Shown here: positions 15,130 through 22,961 of the stretch, one piece after another
How the letters are laid out: each line of letters opens with the position of its first letter
Position numbering within the stretch: the stretch's first letter is position 1
Assembly: GCA_041477875.1 (NCBI GenBank)
Contig: JBGOVA010000015.1
Coordinates: 1 to 36,916, forward strand
Origin: SZUA-430 sp041477875
Lineage (GTDB): Bacteria > Pseudomonadota > Alphaproteobacteria > Micropepsales > Micropepsaceae
Reading direction: 5' to 3'
Length of the DNA stretch: 36,916 nt
Made by a program: the position numbers and the translations under genes
Notes under the pieces: model-generated
The model's input: the letters and a program-made list of their open reading frames with translations, nothing else
Database searches by the model: none
Told to the model about the DNA's origin: nothing

Positions 15130-16274
15130 TCCATCTCCCGCCCGAACGCGCGCACGTCTTCGATGAAATCCTGTGGCCGCTCCATCGCCGCGAAATGGCC
15201 GCCGCGCTTGAAGTCGGTCCAGCGCACGACGTTCATGCTCTTCTCGACCTGGCTGCGCGGCGGGAAGGGGATGAGATCGACCGGAAAATGCGCGATCGCG
15301 ACCGGCTTCTTGATCCGCGACTTCGGCGGGATCGGTGCGCCGCCCGGATCTTCGAACCGTCCACGATACATCCACGTCGCCGTGCCGAAGGTGCGCGTCA
15401 CCAGGTAGAGCATTACGTTCGTGAGCAGCTGATCCTTCGTGTAAACGGACTCAAGTCGCCCGTCGTCGAGATCGGACCAACCTTTGAACTTCTCGATGAT
15501 CCACGCCGCCGCGCCCACCGGCGAATCCATCATGCCGTAGGACAGCGTCAGCGGCTTCGTCGATTGCTGTCGGAAATAGGCGCCTTCCATTTCGAACACC
15601 GCTTGGAAATGCTGCGCCGCTTTCTTCTCTTCATCCGTTTCGGGCACGGCCCCGGGTGACTGCCAGCCCATCATATTCAGATGCACGGCGCGACAGCCGC
15701 GCCCTTCGTACCCGAGCCAACCCGAAACCGCCGAGCCCCAATCGCCGCCTTGCGCGATGTAGCTCGGATAGCCCAGAACGCCGGTCATCAACTCATCGAA
15801 ATAGCCGGCGACTGTCCGCGGACCGATCGGCTTTGCCGGTTTGTCCGAGAACCCGTAGCCTGGCAGCGACGGCACGATGACATCGAACGCATCGCTCGCA
15901 TTGCCCGCGTGCTTTTCGGGATAGGCGAGCGGCTCCATCACATTCATGAACTCGATGAACGAGCCGGGCCACCCATGCGAAATGATCAAGGGCCGGCGCT
16001 TCGGCGAATTGCTCCGCAGATGGATGAAATGGATATCGAGATCGCGCACCCGCGCCTTGAAGTGGGGCAGGCGGTTCAAGATCTCCTGCTCCTTGAACCA
16101 GTCGTAGCCGTGCAGCCAATACTCGACGATGTCCTTCATCGTCGAAAGCTCGGTGCCGTAGGCCCATCCGCCGCCCTCCGGCGCATCGGGCCATTCGAAC
16201 GCGCGCACGCGCTCCATGATTTTGTTGACGGTCGCTTGGCTGATTTCGATTTTGAACGGCGTGGGTTGGGGCAT
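15126..16274 (-). CDS. Epoxide hydrolase-type alpha/beta hydrolase, second of a tandem pair (upstream)
   Basis: A 382-residue paralogue of the downstream gene, with the same EHN plus alpha/beta hydrolase layout. HGWP is at 100-103, nucleophile Asp178 in GGDWGS, and catalytic His360 in RGGHFAAME. Shared stretches such as DVIVPSLPGYGFSDKP and STKPLTLSYGMMDSPVGAA mark a tandem duplication followed by divergence. The start at 16274 (MPQPTPFKIEISQ) fits the domain border and has GGGAG upstream; the open frame reaches 16400 and an ATG at 16307 is an alternative. It is divergent from the dioxygenase gene at 16416 and translationally coupled to its paralogue by a four-base overlap. Confidence 0.88.
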   Translation of the reverse strand: MPQPTPFKIEISQATVNKIMERVRAFEWPDAPEGGGWAYGTELSTMKDIVEYWLHGYDWFKEQEILNRLPHFKARVRDLDIHFIHLRSNSPKRRPLIISHGWPGSFIEFMNVMEPLAYPEKHAGNASDAFDVIVPSLPGYGFSDKPAKPIGPRTVAGYFDELMTGVLGYPSYIAQGGDWGSAVSGWLGYEGRGCRAVHLNMMGWQSPGAVPETDEEKKAAQHFQAVFEMEGAYFRQQSTKPLTLSYGMMDSPVGAAAWIIEKFKGWSDLDDGRLESVYTKDQLLTNVMLYLVTRTFGTATWMYRGRFEDPGGAPIPPKSRIKKPVAIAHFPVDLIPFPPRSQVEKSMNVVRWTDFKRGGHFAAMERPQDFIEDVRAFGREMD

Positions 16275-16415
16275 CGGCGCGGGCTCCCAAGGCTTGAGGC
16301 CCAACATAGCAGCAGGAAAGGGCCGCCGATACAACGAGGCGGCCTCCGCAACTTGCCCGCCGCCGGCACGGCGACTAGGCTTTGCCGCAAACACTCTCAT
16401 GCACGGAGCGAGAGC

Positions 16416-17279
16416 ATGGCGCGCGGCAACGGCAAGATTTCGGTGAAGCGTCTTTCAGGCGCGTTGGGCGCCGAGATTTCCGGCGTCGATCTCGCCGGCC
16501 CGCAAGACAACGAAACCTTCGCCGCCATCCACCAGGCGTTCCTGGACAATTGCGTCATCTTCTTCCGCGATCAGGTGATGACGCCCGAGCAGCACGTTGC
16601 CTTCGCCCGCCGCTTCGGCCGCATCAGCGTGCACCCTTACGCGCCAGCGCTGCCTGGCCATCCCGAGGTGATGACGATCTTCAAGGAGAAGGACGACAAA
16701 GTGAATTTCGGCGGCGGCTGGCATTCCGACATGACGTTCTTGGAGAAACCGCCGCTGGGCTCGATCCTCTACGCCAAGGACATCCCGCCCTACGGCGGCG
16801 ACACGATGTTCGCGAACCAGTACCTGGCCTATGAGGCGCTCTCGCCCGGCATGAAGCGCACGCTCGAAGGCCTTAACGCCGTGCACTCGGCGAACGCGCA
16901 ATACGGCGTCGACGGCCAAAGCGAGGCGAGCCGCAACAACGACCAGCGCTCGATGAAGCCCAAGACGTCCGAGGACGCCAAGGCCGAGATGATCCACCCC
17001 GTCGTGCGCACGCACCCGGAGACGGGCCGCAAGGCGCTCTACGTCAACGTGGGCTTCACGCAGCGCTTCGAAGGCTGGACGAAGGACGAAAGCCGCCCGC
17101 TCCTGCGCTGGCTCTACGAACACTGCGCCAAGCCCGAATTCACCTGCCGCTTCGCCTGGGCCAAGAACTCGGTCGCCTTCTGGGACAATCGCTGCACGCA
17201 ACACTACGCGCTCAACGATTACCACGGTTTCCGCCGCGAGATGAACCGCGTCACCGTCGAAGGCGACCGCCCGCGCTGA
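16416..17279 (+). CDS. TauD/TfdA family Fe(II)/2-oxoglutarate dioxygenase
   Basis: A 287-residue non-heme iron dioxygenase. The facial triad is His103 and Asp105 (GGGWHSDMTF) with distal His263 (NRCTQHYALNDY). The C-terminal arginines 273-274 (GFRREMNRVTV) are positioned to bind 2-oxoglutarate. The start is the ATG at 16416, preceded by GGAG at a proper distance. Relatives oxidise taurine, alkylsulfates, phenoxyalkanoates or related substrates, and the window gives no sulfonate transport or regulator gene to choose between them. The opposite-strand epoxide hydrolase pair starts about 140 bp upstream, so the genes could share a control region. The 3' end is 14 bp from the DUF6356 gene, convergent. 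Confidence 0.9.
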   Translation: MARGNGKISVKRLSGALGAEISGVDLAGPQDNETFAAIHQAFLDNCVIFFRDQVMTPEQHVAFARRFGRISVHPYAPALPGHPEVMTIFKEKDDKVNFGGGWHSDMTFLEKPPLGSILYAKDIPPYGGDTMFANQYLAYEALSPGMKRTLEGLNAVHSANAQYGVDGQSEASRNNDQRSMKPKTSEDAKAEMIHPVVRTHPETGRKALYVNVGFTQRFEGWTKDESRPLLRWLYEHCAKPEFTCRFAWAKNSVAFWDNRCTQHYALNDYHGFRREMNRVTVEGDRPR

Positions 17280-17293
17280 GCGGGTGTGACGGT

Positions 17294-17539
17294 TCAGATC
17301 GCGTAGTCGAACGCGCTCGCGCCGAGCGTCTCTCTGCGCCGATTGGCGACCATCCTCAGATGAAGGTCGGCCACAATCCGGCTTCCCGTGCGCTGAAACA
17401 GCGCCGGCACAAGCGCGTGCACGAAACAGGCAAGCGCCGCGATCGACAGACGCCCGGCAAACCCAAAAGCCGCGATCCAATGCTCGACGTAACTCTCGCC
17501 GACCGAACGCGGGTGCCGCAGGAAAAGCGCGTCGAACAT
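17294..17539 (-). CDS. DUF6356 family protein
   Basis: An 81-residue protein with the pattern LFLRHPRSVGESYVEHW at the N-terminus, a hydrophobic stretch at about 22-48 and a short C-terminal part containing LHLRMVANRR. This matches the small DUF6356 family as I know it, found mainly in alphaproteobacteria. It contains one or two membrane-spanning segments. It starts 48 bp after secA on the same strand and may be read through from it. The function is unknown. Confidence 0.7.
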   Translation of the reverse strand: MFDALFLRHPRSVGESYVEHWIAAFGFAGRLSIAALACFVHALVPALFQRTGSRIVADLHLRMVANRRRETLGASAFDYAI

Positions 17540-17587
17540 CGGATGCTCCCGGTGAGATCGGAATCGGCGAAGGGTTTTCAGTCTAGC

Positions 17588-20323
17588 TCAAAGCGCCCCG
17601 TGGCACTGCTTGAACTTCTTGCCCGAGCCGCAAGGGCAGGGCGCGTTGCGCGGCACCTTGCCCCACGTCGCCTGGTCGTTCGGGTTGACGGGCACCGCCT
17701 TGCCCGCGATGCGTGGCGCGTTCGTGACTGTGCGCGGGCCCGGGGCCGCGTCGTCGAATTCATCCTCGCCGGTGTCGGGATTGATGTGCGTCGCCCGCAT
17801 CTGCGGCAGCGCGCGCTCGTCGAGATCGGGCGGCGGCGCTTCGAGCTGGAGCTGGATGTGCATCATCTGACGCGTCACTTGCTGGCGGACGCGCGCGAGC
17901 AGCCCTTCGAACAACAGGAACGCCTCGGTCTTGTACTCGTTCAGCGGATCGCGCTGGCCGTAACCGCGCAGACCGATCGTGTGACGCAAATGTTCGAGCG
18001 TTACCAAATGCTCGCGCCACTCGTGATCCATCGTCTGCAACAGGACCGCGCGTTCGATCTGATTGACGACGTCCTCGGGCGCGCTCTTGAGTCGTTCGTC
18101 GCCGCGTTGGTCTGCGGCCTTCGTGATTCGCTGAATGAACTCTTCTTCGGCGATCCCGTCTTCCTTGCCCCACTGGACGATCGGCATCTCGAGCCCGAAG
18201 AATTCCTGCACGTCGGCCTGAAGGTCGGTCGTCCGCCATTGTTCCGCATAGGAATGCGCGGGGACGTAGCGCTTGACCAGATCCTCGACCAGCTGATGGC
18301 GCATGCCGACGATCGTGTCGTGCACGCTTTCCGTTTCGATGAACTCAAGACGTTGCTCGAAGATCGTCTTGCGCTGATCGTTCATTACGTTGTCGAACTT
18401 GAGCAAGTTCTTGCGGATGTCGAAGTTGCGCGCCTCGACCCGCTGCTGCGACTTCGCGACGGCGGCATTGACCATGCCGTGCGAGATCGCCTCGCCTTGT
18501 TTCAGGCCCAGCCGCGTCAGCATGCCGTCGAGCTTGTCCTGCCCGAAGATGCGCATCAGATCGTCATGCAGACTGAGGTAGAATTTCGAGTGCCCCGGGT
18601 CGCCTTGCCGGCCTGATCGGCCGCGCAGCTGATTGTCGATGCGCCGGCTTTCGTGGCGCTCCGTGCCCAGAACGTAAAGTCCGCCGGCGCCGATCGCCGT
18701 CTTCTTGGCTTCCGCGATTTCGGTGCGGATTCGCTCCTCCACGCGCTTCTTCTCGGCCTCGTCTTCGATGCCGATCGTTTCGACCGCGACGCGCATGTCC
18801 GCGTTGCCGCCGAGCTGAATGTCGGTGCCGCGGCCCGCCATGTTCGTCGCGATCGTGATCGCGCCCGGAACGCCGGCCTGCGAGATGATCTGCGCTTCCA
18901 TCTCGTGATAGCGCGCATTCAGCACGTTGTGTTTGATCTTGTGCTTTTTCAGGATTGCCGAGAGCGTCTCCGATTTCTCGATCGACACCGTGCCGACGAG
19001 CATCGGTTGACCGCGCTTCACGCAGTCTTTGATCGTCTCGACGATCGCGTCGTATTTCTCTTCGACCGTGCGATAGATTTCGTCGTCGTCGTCGACGCGC
19101 CCGACGTCGACGTTGGTCGGAATTTCGAGCACATCAAGATCGTAGATTTCCATGAACTCGCTGGCCTCGGTCGAGGCCGTGCCCGTCATGCCGGCAAGCT
19201 TCGAATAGAGCCGGAAGTAGTTCTGGAACGTGATCGAGGCGAGCGTCACGTTCTCGGGCTGGATGGCGACGTCTTCCTTCGCTTCAAGCGCCTGATGCAG
19301 ACCTTCCGAATAGCGCCGGCCCTCCATCATGCGGCCGGTGAATTCGTCGACGATGATGACCTTGTTGTCCTTGACGAGGTAGTCCTTGTCCTTCTGGAAC
19401 AGCCGATGCGCCTTCAAAGCCTGGTTGACGTGATGGACCAGCGACACGTTGGCGATGTCGTAGAGCCCACCTTCGTTCATGACGCCGTTCTTGGCGAGCC
19501 AGATCTCGACCGCCTCGTTGCCTTCGTCGGTCAAGGTCACCGTGCGCTGTTTTTCGTCAAGCTCGTAGTGCTCTGGCTTCAGCTCCGGCATGAATGCGTC
19601 GATCACCTTGTAAAGGTTCGAGTGATCTTCCGTGGGGCCCGAAATGATCAGCGGCGTGCGCGCCTCGTCGATCAAAATCGAGTCCACCTCGTCGACGATC
19701 GCGTAGTTGTGCCCGCGCTGGACCATCTGCGCCTTGGAATACTTCATGTTGTCGCGCAGATAGTCGAAGCCGTATTCGTTGTTCGTGCCGTAGGTGACGT
19801 CGGCCGCGTATTGCTCGCGCCGCTGCGGATCGCTGAGGCCGTGCACGATGCAGCCGACCGACAGCCCCAAGAAGCGGTAGATCTGGCCCATCCACTCGGC
19901 GTCGCGTTTGGCCAGATAGTCGTTGACGGTCACGACATGCACGCCCTTGCCCGAGAGCGCGTTGAGATAGACGGGCAAGGTGGCGACCAGCGTCTTGCCT
20001 TCGCCGGTTTTCATCTCGGCGATGTCGCCCTCGTGCAGCACCATGCCGCCGATCAGCTGGACGTCGAAATGGCGCTGGCGCAGCGTGCGCTTCGCCGCCT
20101 CGCGCACCGTCGCGAACGCCTCGGGCAGAAGGTCGTCGAGCTTCCGCCCGTTGGCGACCTGCTGGCGTAAATCGACCGTCCGCTGGCGCAACTGAGCGTC
20201 GGTCAGCTTGGCGATTTCGGGTTCGAGCGCGTTGATTCGCGGCACCCGGTTGTAGAAGGGCTTGAGTCTGCGGTCGTTGCTGGAGCCGAAAATCTTCTTG
20301 GCCAGCGTATTCAAGCCGAGCAT
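17588..20323 (-). CDS. secA: Protein translocase ATPase SecA
   Basis: A 911-residue ATPase that powers export of unfolded preproteins through SecYEG. The Walker A motif lies in EMKTGEGKT (103-111), and DEVDSILIDEARTPL, containing the DEAD-like box, is near 210-225. The C-terminal zinc-binding tail CPCGSGKKFKQCHG occupies 896-909 and binds SecB. The preceding acidic linker and the TINRIDNQLRGRSGRQGD-type motif (here RRIDNQLRGRSGRQGDPG) are also normal. The start ATG at 20323 is preceded by an AAGGA sequence at about 10 nt. The upstream divergent gene is argJ, and the parvulin-type isomerase gene often found between them in alphaproteobacteria is absent. Confidence 0.98.
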   Translation of the reverse strand: MLGLNTLAKKIFGSSNDRRLKPFYNRVPRINALEPEIAKLTDAQLRQRTVDLRQQVANGRKLDDLLPEAFATVREAAKRTLRQRHFDVQLIGGMVLHEGDIAEMKTGEGKTLVATLPVYLNALSGKGVHVVTVNDYLAKRDAEWMGQIYRFLGLSVGCIVHGLSDPQRREQYAADVTYGTNNEYGFDYLRDNMKYSKAQMVQRGHNYAIVDEVDSILIDEARTPLIISGPTEDHSNLYKVIDAFMPELKPEHYELDEKQRTVTLTDEGNEAVEIWLAKNGVMNEGGLYDIANVSLVHHVNQALKAHRLFQKDKDYLVKDNKVIIVDEFTGRMMEGRRYSEGLHQALEAKEDVAIQPENVTLASITFQNYFRLYSKLAGMTGTASTEASEFMEIYDLDVLEIPTNVDVGRVDDDDEIYRTVEEKYDAIVETIKDCVKRGQPMLVGTVSIEKSETLSAILKKHKIKHNVLNARYHEMEAQIISQAGVPGAITIATNMAGRGTDIQLGGNADMRVAVETIGIEDEAEKKRVEERIRTEIAEAKKTAIGAGGLYVLGTERHESRRIDNQLRGRSGRQGDPGHSKFYLSLHDDLMRIFGQDKLDGMLTRLGLKQGEAISHGMVNAAVAKSQQRVEARNFDIRKNLLKFDNVMNDQRKTIFEQRLEFIETESVHDTIVGMRHQLVEDLVKRYVPAHSYAEQWRTTDLQADVQEFFGLEMPIVQWGKEDGIAEEEFIQRITKAADQRGDERLKSAPEDVVNQIERAVLLQTMDHEWREHLVTLEHLRHTIGLRGYGQRDPLNEYKTEAFLLFEGLLARVRQQVTRQMMHIQLQLEAPPPDLDERALPQMRATHINPDTGEDEFDDAAPGPRTVTNAPRIAGKAVPVNPNDQATWGKVPRNAPCPCGSGKKFKQCHGAL

Positions 20324-20445
20324 TCGAAAGCGTCCTTACCGAACAAAACAGGGGTCAAGGCACCTCGGCCGCCTGGTCCGCGGGAGGTTCGCCTACAAGA
20401 GGTACGGAAACTGTGGGTTTCGCGCAGCGCTGTGCGGGACAGATA

Positions 20446-20493
20446 AGGGGGGACCTCCCCCCTGTCAACGCGACGCCATATCAAGAAATATGG
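20446..20493. other. Two small hairpins in the secA-argJ divergent intergenic region
   Basis: The 291-bp gap (20324-20614) holds AGGGGGG (20446 area) pairing with CCCCCCT around ACCT, and CCATAT (20476-20481) pairing with ATATGG (20488-20493). They could sit in the 5' leaders of either gene. Otherwise I see no gene in this gap. Confidence 0.4.
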
Positions 20494-20522
20494 GGTGTGG
20501 CGCCGGCAAGATTGCGCCGTTC

Positions 20523-20551
20523 TTGACCCGTTCGGATGGGACGGGTACTGA
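20523..20551 (+). promoter_or_regulatory. Candidate promoter for argJ
   Basis: TTGACC (20523-20528) and TACTGA (20546-20551) are 17 bp apart, 64 bp before the argJ start. The -35 box is good, but the -10 box matches only two consensus bases. Low-confidence pattern match. Confidence 0.25.
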
Positions 20552-20614
20552 CAATCAAACGGGCTGGCGGTGTTGCCGGCCCGACCGCGTTGCGACGCGG
20601 GGAGGAGACGATCG

Positions 20615-21931
20615 ATGGCCCCGCCCGCGGGCAGGTCTTCAAGGGCAACCGCCTCGGCCAAAGCCGCGCCTGAGCAGGCTCCAAAGGCCGCCAAGAACGC
20701 CCACCCGATTTCGCCGCTCGCCCCCAAGACGTTGGCCAAGCTGCCGCCCATCTCCGGCGTGCGGCTGGGCGCTGGCGCGGCCGGCATTCGCTACGAAGGC
20801 CGCACCGATGTGTTGGTCGCGGTGCTGGCGCCAGGGACAAACGTCGCCGGGGTCTTCACGACTTCGAAGACCGCCTCCGCGCCCGTCGACTGGTGCCGCT
20901 CGGCGCTGGCGCAAAAGTCCGCGCGCCTCCTGATCGTGAACTCGGGCAACGCCAACGCCTTCACCGGCCGCGCGGGCTTCGACGCCGTGCGCGCCACCGC
21001 CGACAGCGGCGCGGCGCTCGCCGGCTGCCGCCCGCACGAGGTGTTCATCGCCTCGACCGGCGTGATCGGCGAGCCGCTGCCCGTCAAACGGCTGACGACG
21101 GTCTTGCCCGAAATCTACGAGAACACCGGCGCCACCGCCTGGGATCAGGCCGCGCGCGCCATCATGACGACCGACACCTTCCCGAAAATGGCGACGGCGA
21201 CCGCCCAGATCGACGGCCAGCTGGTCAAGATCAACGGCATCGCCAAGGGCTCGGGCATGATCGCGCCGGACATGGCGACGATGCTGTCCTTCGTCTTCAC
21301 CGATGCGGCGATCCCCTCTGACGTCCTCCAGACATTGCTCGTGCAAGGCACGGAGACGAGCTTCAACGCCATCACCGTCGACAGCGACACCTCGACCAGC
21401 GACACGCTGTTGCTGTTCGCCACCGGCAAGGGCGCCAAACACAATCCGGTGACGCGCCTCGCCGACAAGCGCGTCGATGATTTCCGCATCAAGCTGAACG
21501 CGCTCCTTCAAGACTTGGCGACGCAAGTCGTGCGCGACGGCGAAGGCGCGACGAAGCTCGTGCGCATCAACGTGACCGGCGCTGAAAGCACGGCGGCCGC
21601 CCGCAAGATCGCCCTCTCGATCGCGAACTCGCCTTTGGTAAAGACGGCGATCGCGGGACAGGATGCCAATTGGGGACGCATCGTGATGGCGGTTGGTAAA
21701 TCGGGCGAGGCCGCCAACCGCGACAAGCTTTCGATCAAATTCGGCGGCCACCGCGTCGCCTCGATGGGCCAACGCGATGCCAACTACAGCGAAGCCTTAA
21801 TGGCACGCTACATGCAGCGCTCCGAAATCGAGATCGACGTCGATGTCGGTGTGTCCAAGGGCGGGGCAGGGGTTTGGACCTGCGACCTGACCCACGGCTA
21901 TATCAGCATCAACGGCGACTATCGAAGTTAG
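20615..21931 (+). CDS. argJ: Bifunctional ornithine acetyltransferase/N-acetylglutamate synthase
   Basis: A 438-residue member of the ArgJ family, which transfers the acetyl group from N-acetylornithine to glutamate and recycles it in arginine synthesis. The autocleavage site is Ala221-Thr222 in PDMATMLSF, where Thr222 becomes the nucleophile of the beta chain. Other family text includes NSGNANAFTG (109-118), ASTGVIGEPLP (147-157) and GQDANWGRI near the end. The frame runs from 20570, but the ATG at 20615 has a GGAGGAG ribosome-binding site 6-10 nt upstream and is chosen. The N-terminal 45 residues are a low-complexity Ala/Pro/Lys extension. The next gene is a short Flp-type pilin about 30 bp downstream. 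Confidence 0.96.
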   Translation: MAPPAGRSSRATASAKAAPEQAPKAAKNAHPISPLAPKTLAKLPPISGVRLGAGAAGIRYEGRTDVLVAVLAPGTNVAGVFTTSKTASAPVDWCRSALAQKSARLLIVNSGNANAFTGRAGFDAVRATADSGAALAGCRPHEVFIASTGVIGEPLPVKRLTTVLPEIYENTGATAWDQAARAIMTTDTFPKMATATAQIDGQLVKINGIAKGSGMIAPDMATMLSFVFTDAAIPSDVLQTLLVQGTETSFNAITVDSDTSTSDTLLLFATGKGAKHNPVTRLADKRVDDFRIKLNALLQDLATQVVRDGEGATKLVRINVTGAESTAAARKIALSIANSPLVKTAIAGQDANWGRIVMAVGKSGEAANRDKLSIKFGGHRVASMGQRDANYSEALMARYMQRSEIEIDVDVGVSKGGAGVWTCDLTHGYISINGDYRS

Positions 21932-21962
21932 GCGCGCCGCCATGGCGCAACGGAGAAGCGCC

Positions 21963-22127
21963 ATGATCCAACGCATCCGCTCCTTCACGCACGACGAAAG
22001 TGGCGCGACCTCGATCGAATACGGCATGATCGCCGTGCTCATCTCGGTCGTCGTGCTGGTCGCGTTGAATTCGATCAGCGGCAGCGTGCAAAGCACCTAC
22101 GACCTGATCGCCGGCGCCTTCCAGTAA
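21963..22127 (+). CDS. Orphan Flp-family type IVb pilin 1
   Basis: A 54-residue prepilin. A short basic leader ends at Gly, followed by ATSIEYGMIAVL, the Flp motif with Glu at position +5 and adjacent Tyr, then a single hydrophobic helix and a short tail. Such pilins form thin adhesive Tad pili after cleavage by TadV/CpaA. The ATG at 21963 has GGAG upstream; an in-frame start at 21942 adds seven residues. No tad/cpa assembly genes are in the window, so this copy is an orphan, possibly used by a distant locus. A related copy lies at 22707. Confidence 0.85.
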   Translation: MIQRIRSFTHDESGATSIEYGMIAVLISVVVLVALNSISGSVQSTYDLIAGAFQ

Positions 22128-22191
22128 CATGCCATTTTCATTGAGCCCCGCATCGGCCACACTGCGAGCGCCTCTCTCGCAGCGGATCGCA

Positions 22192-22605
22192 ATGTCACAG
22201 GGCCAAGTCAAACTCCTCCTCGTCGCCGCCTGCGCGCTCATCGACGCCGATGGACGCGTCTTGCTCGCCCAACGCCCCGAAGGCAAATCGATGGCGGGCC
22301 TGTGGGAGTTTCCGGGCGGCAAGGTCGAAACGGGCGAGCGCCCCGAACAGACCTTGATCCGCGAGCTCAACGAAGAACTCGGCATCCACGTGAAGGAAGA
22401 TTGCCTCGCGCCCTTCGCGTTTGCGTCCCATGGTTACGACCGCTTTCACCTCTTAATGCCGCTTTATCTATGTCGGCGTTGGGACGGCATCGTCGTCGCC
22501 CGCGAAGGGCAAAAGCTCGTCTGGGCGCGCCCGCAAGAAATGGGCAACTATGAAATGCCGCCCGCCGATGTGCCGCTCGTCGCGCAATTGCGCGACTTGT
22601 TGTGA
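22192..22605 (+). CDS. mutT: MutT-like Nudix hydrolase
   Basis: A 137-residue Nudix hydrolase with a perfect Nudix box G-x5-E-x7-REU-x-EE-x-GU at residues 43-65 (Gly43, Glu49, Arg57, Glu58, Glu61, Glu62, Gly64). WEFPGGKVE and the PLYLCRRWDG segment resemble MutT proteins that clear 8-oxo-dGTP from the nucleotide pool. The ATG at 22192 fits the family; the frame extends to 22129 but those residues are not family-like. argJ followed by a MutT-type gene is a frequent alphaproteobacterial order, here interrupted by a Flp pilin. The substrate is inferred from similarity. Confidence 0.85.
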   Translation: MSQGQVKLLLVAACALIDADGRVLLAQRPEGKSMAGLWEFPGGKVETGERPEQTLIRELNEELGIHVKEDCLAPFAFASHGYDRFHLLMPLYLCRRWDGIVVAREGQKLVWARPQEMGNYEMPPADVPLVAQLRDLL

Positions 22606-22706
22606 GCTGCGTCACGCGTGCCACGATCGATAAAACTCGAAATATTACCGCTTGTTAACGGCCGCCGACGCACTCTCGCTCCACGCGCCAAACTGCGAGG
22701 TGGGCG

Positions 22707-22883
22707 ATGAGCGTCATTTCACGATTCCTGCGCACGTTCGTCGCGAACGAGAGCGGTGCGACAGCTATTGAATACGGCTTGATCTGCTCGCTGATCGTGC
22801 TCGTCATCCTTGGCGCGATGCAGGCTGTGGCCGGTGGTACGACCGCGATGTACGATTTGATCGTCGTGGCGATGAATCCGTGA
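22707..22883 (+). CDS. Orphan Flp-family type IVb pilin 2
   Basis: A 58-residue prepilin too short to be listed by a 60-residue ORF cutoff. The leader MSVISRFLRTFVANESG is followed by ATAIEYGLICSLIVL, giving the Flp cleavage site after Gly17 and Glu at position +5. A hydrophobic helix with an unusual Cys27 and a short tail ending NP follow. The first pilin shares ESGAT-x-IEYG and the YDLI segment near the C-terminus, so the two are diverged paralogues. A GAGG sequence precedes the ATG. No assembly genes are nearby. Confidence 0.85.
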   Translation: MSVISRFLRTFVANESGATAIEYGLICSLIVLVILGAMQAVAGGTTAMYDLIVVAMNP

Positions 22884-22961
22884 CGGGTGCAGCCAAGGGC
22901 GTTTGACCGCAGGAACTAGCGCTGGATTGCGCGTGCGGAATCCTGCCACACTTCGCGTGGT

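Noticed and set aside
13804..15408. A 534-codon plus-strand frame across the palindrome and the first epoxide hydrolase
   Set aside because: It is antisense to a conserved hydrolase with an intact catalytic triad, and its first part is translated repeat sequence.
18653..20170. A 505-codon plus-strand frame inside secA
   Set aside because: secA is unmistakable on the minus strand and this frame shows typical antisense composition without motifs.
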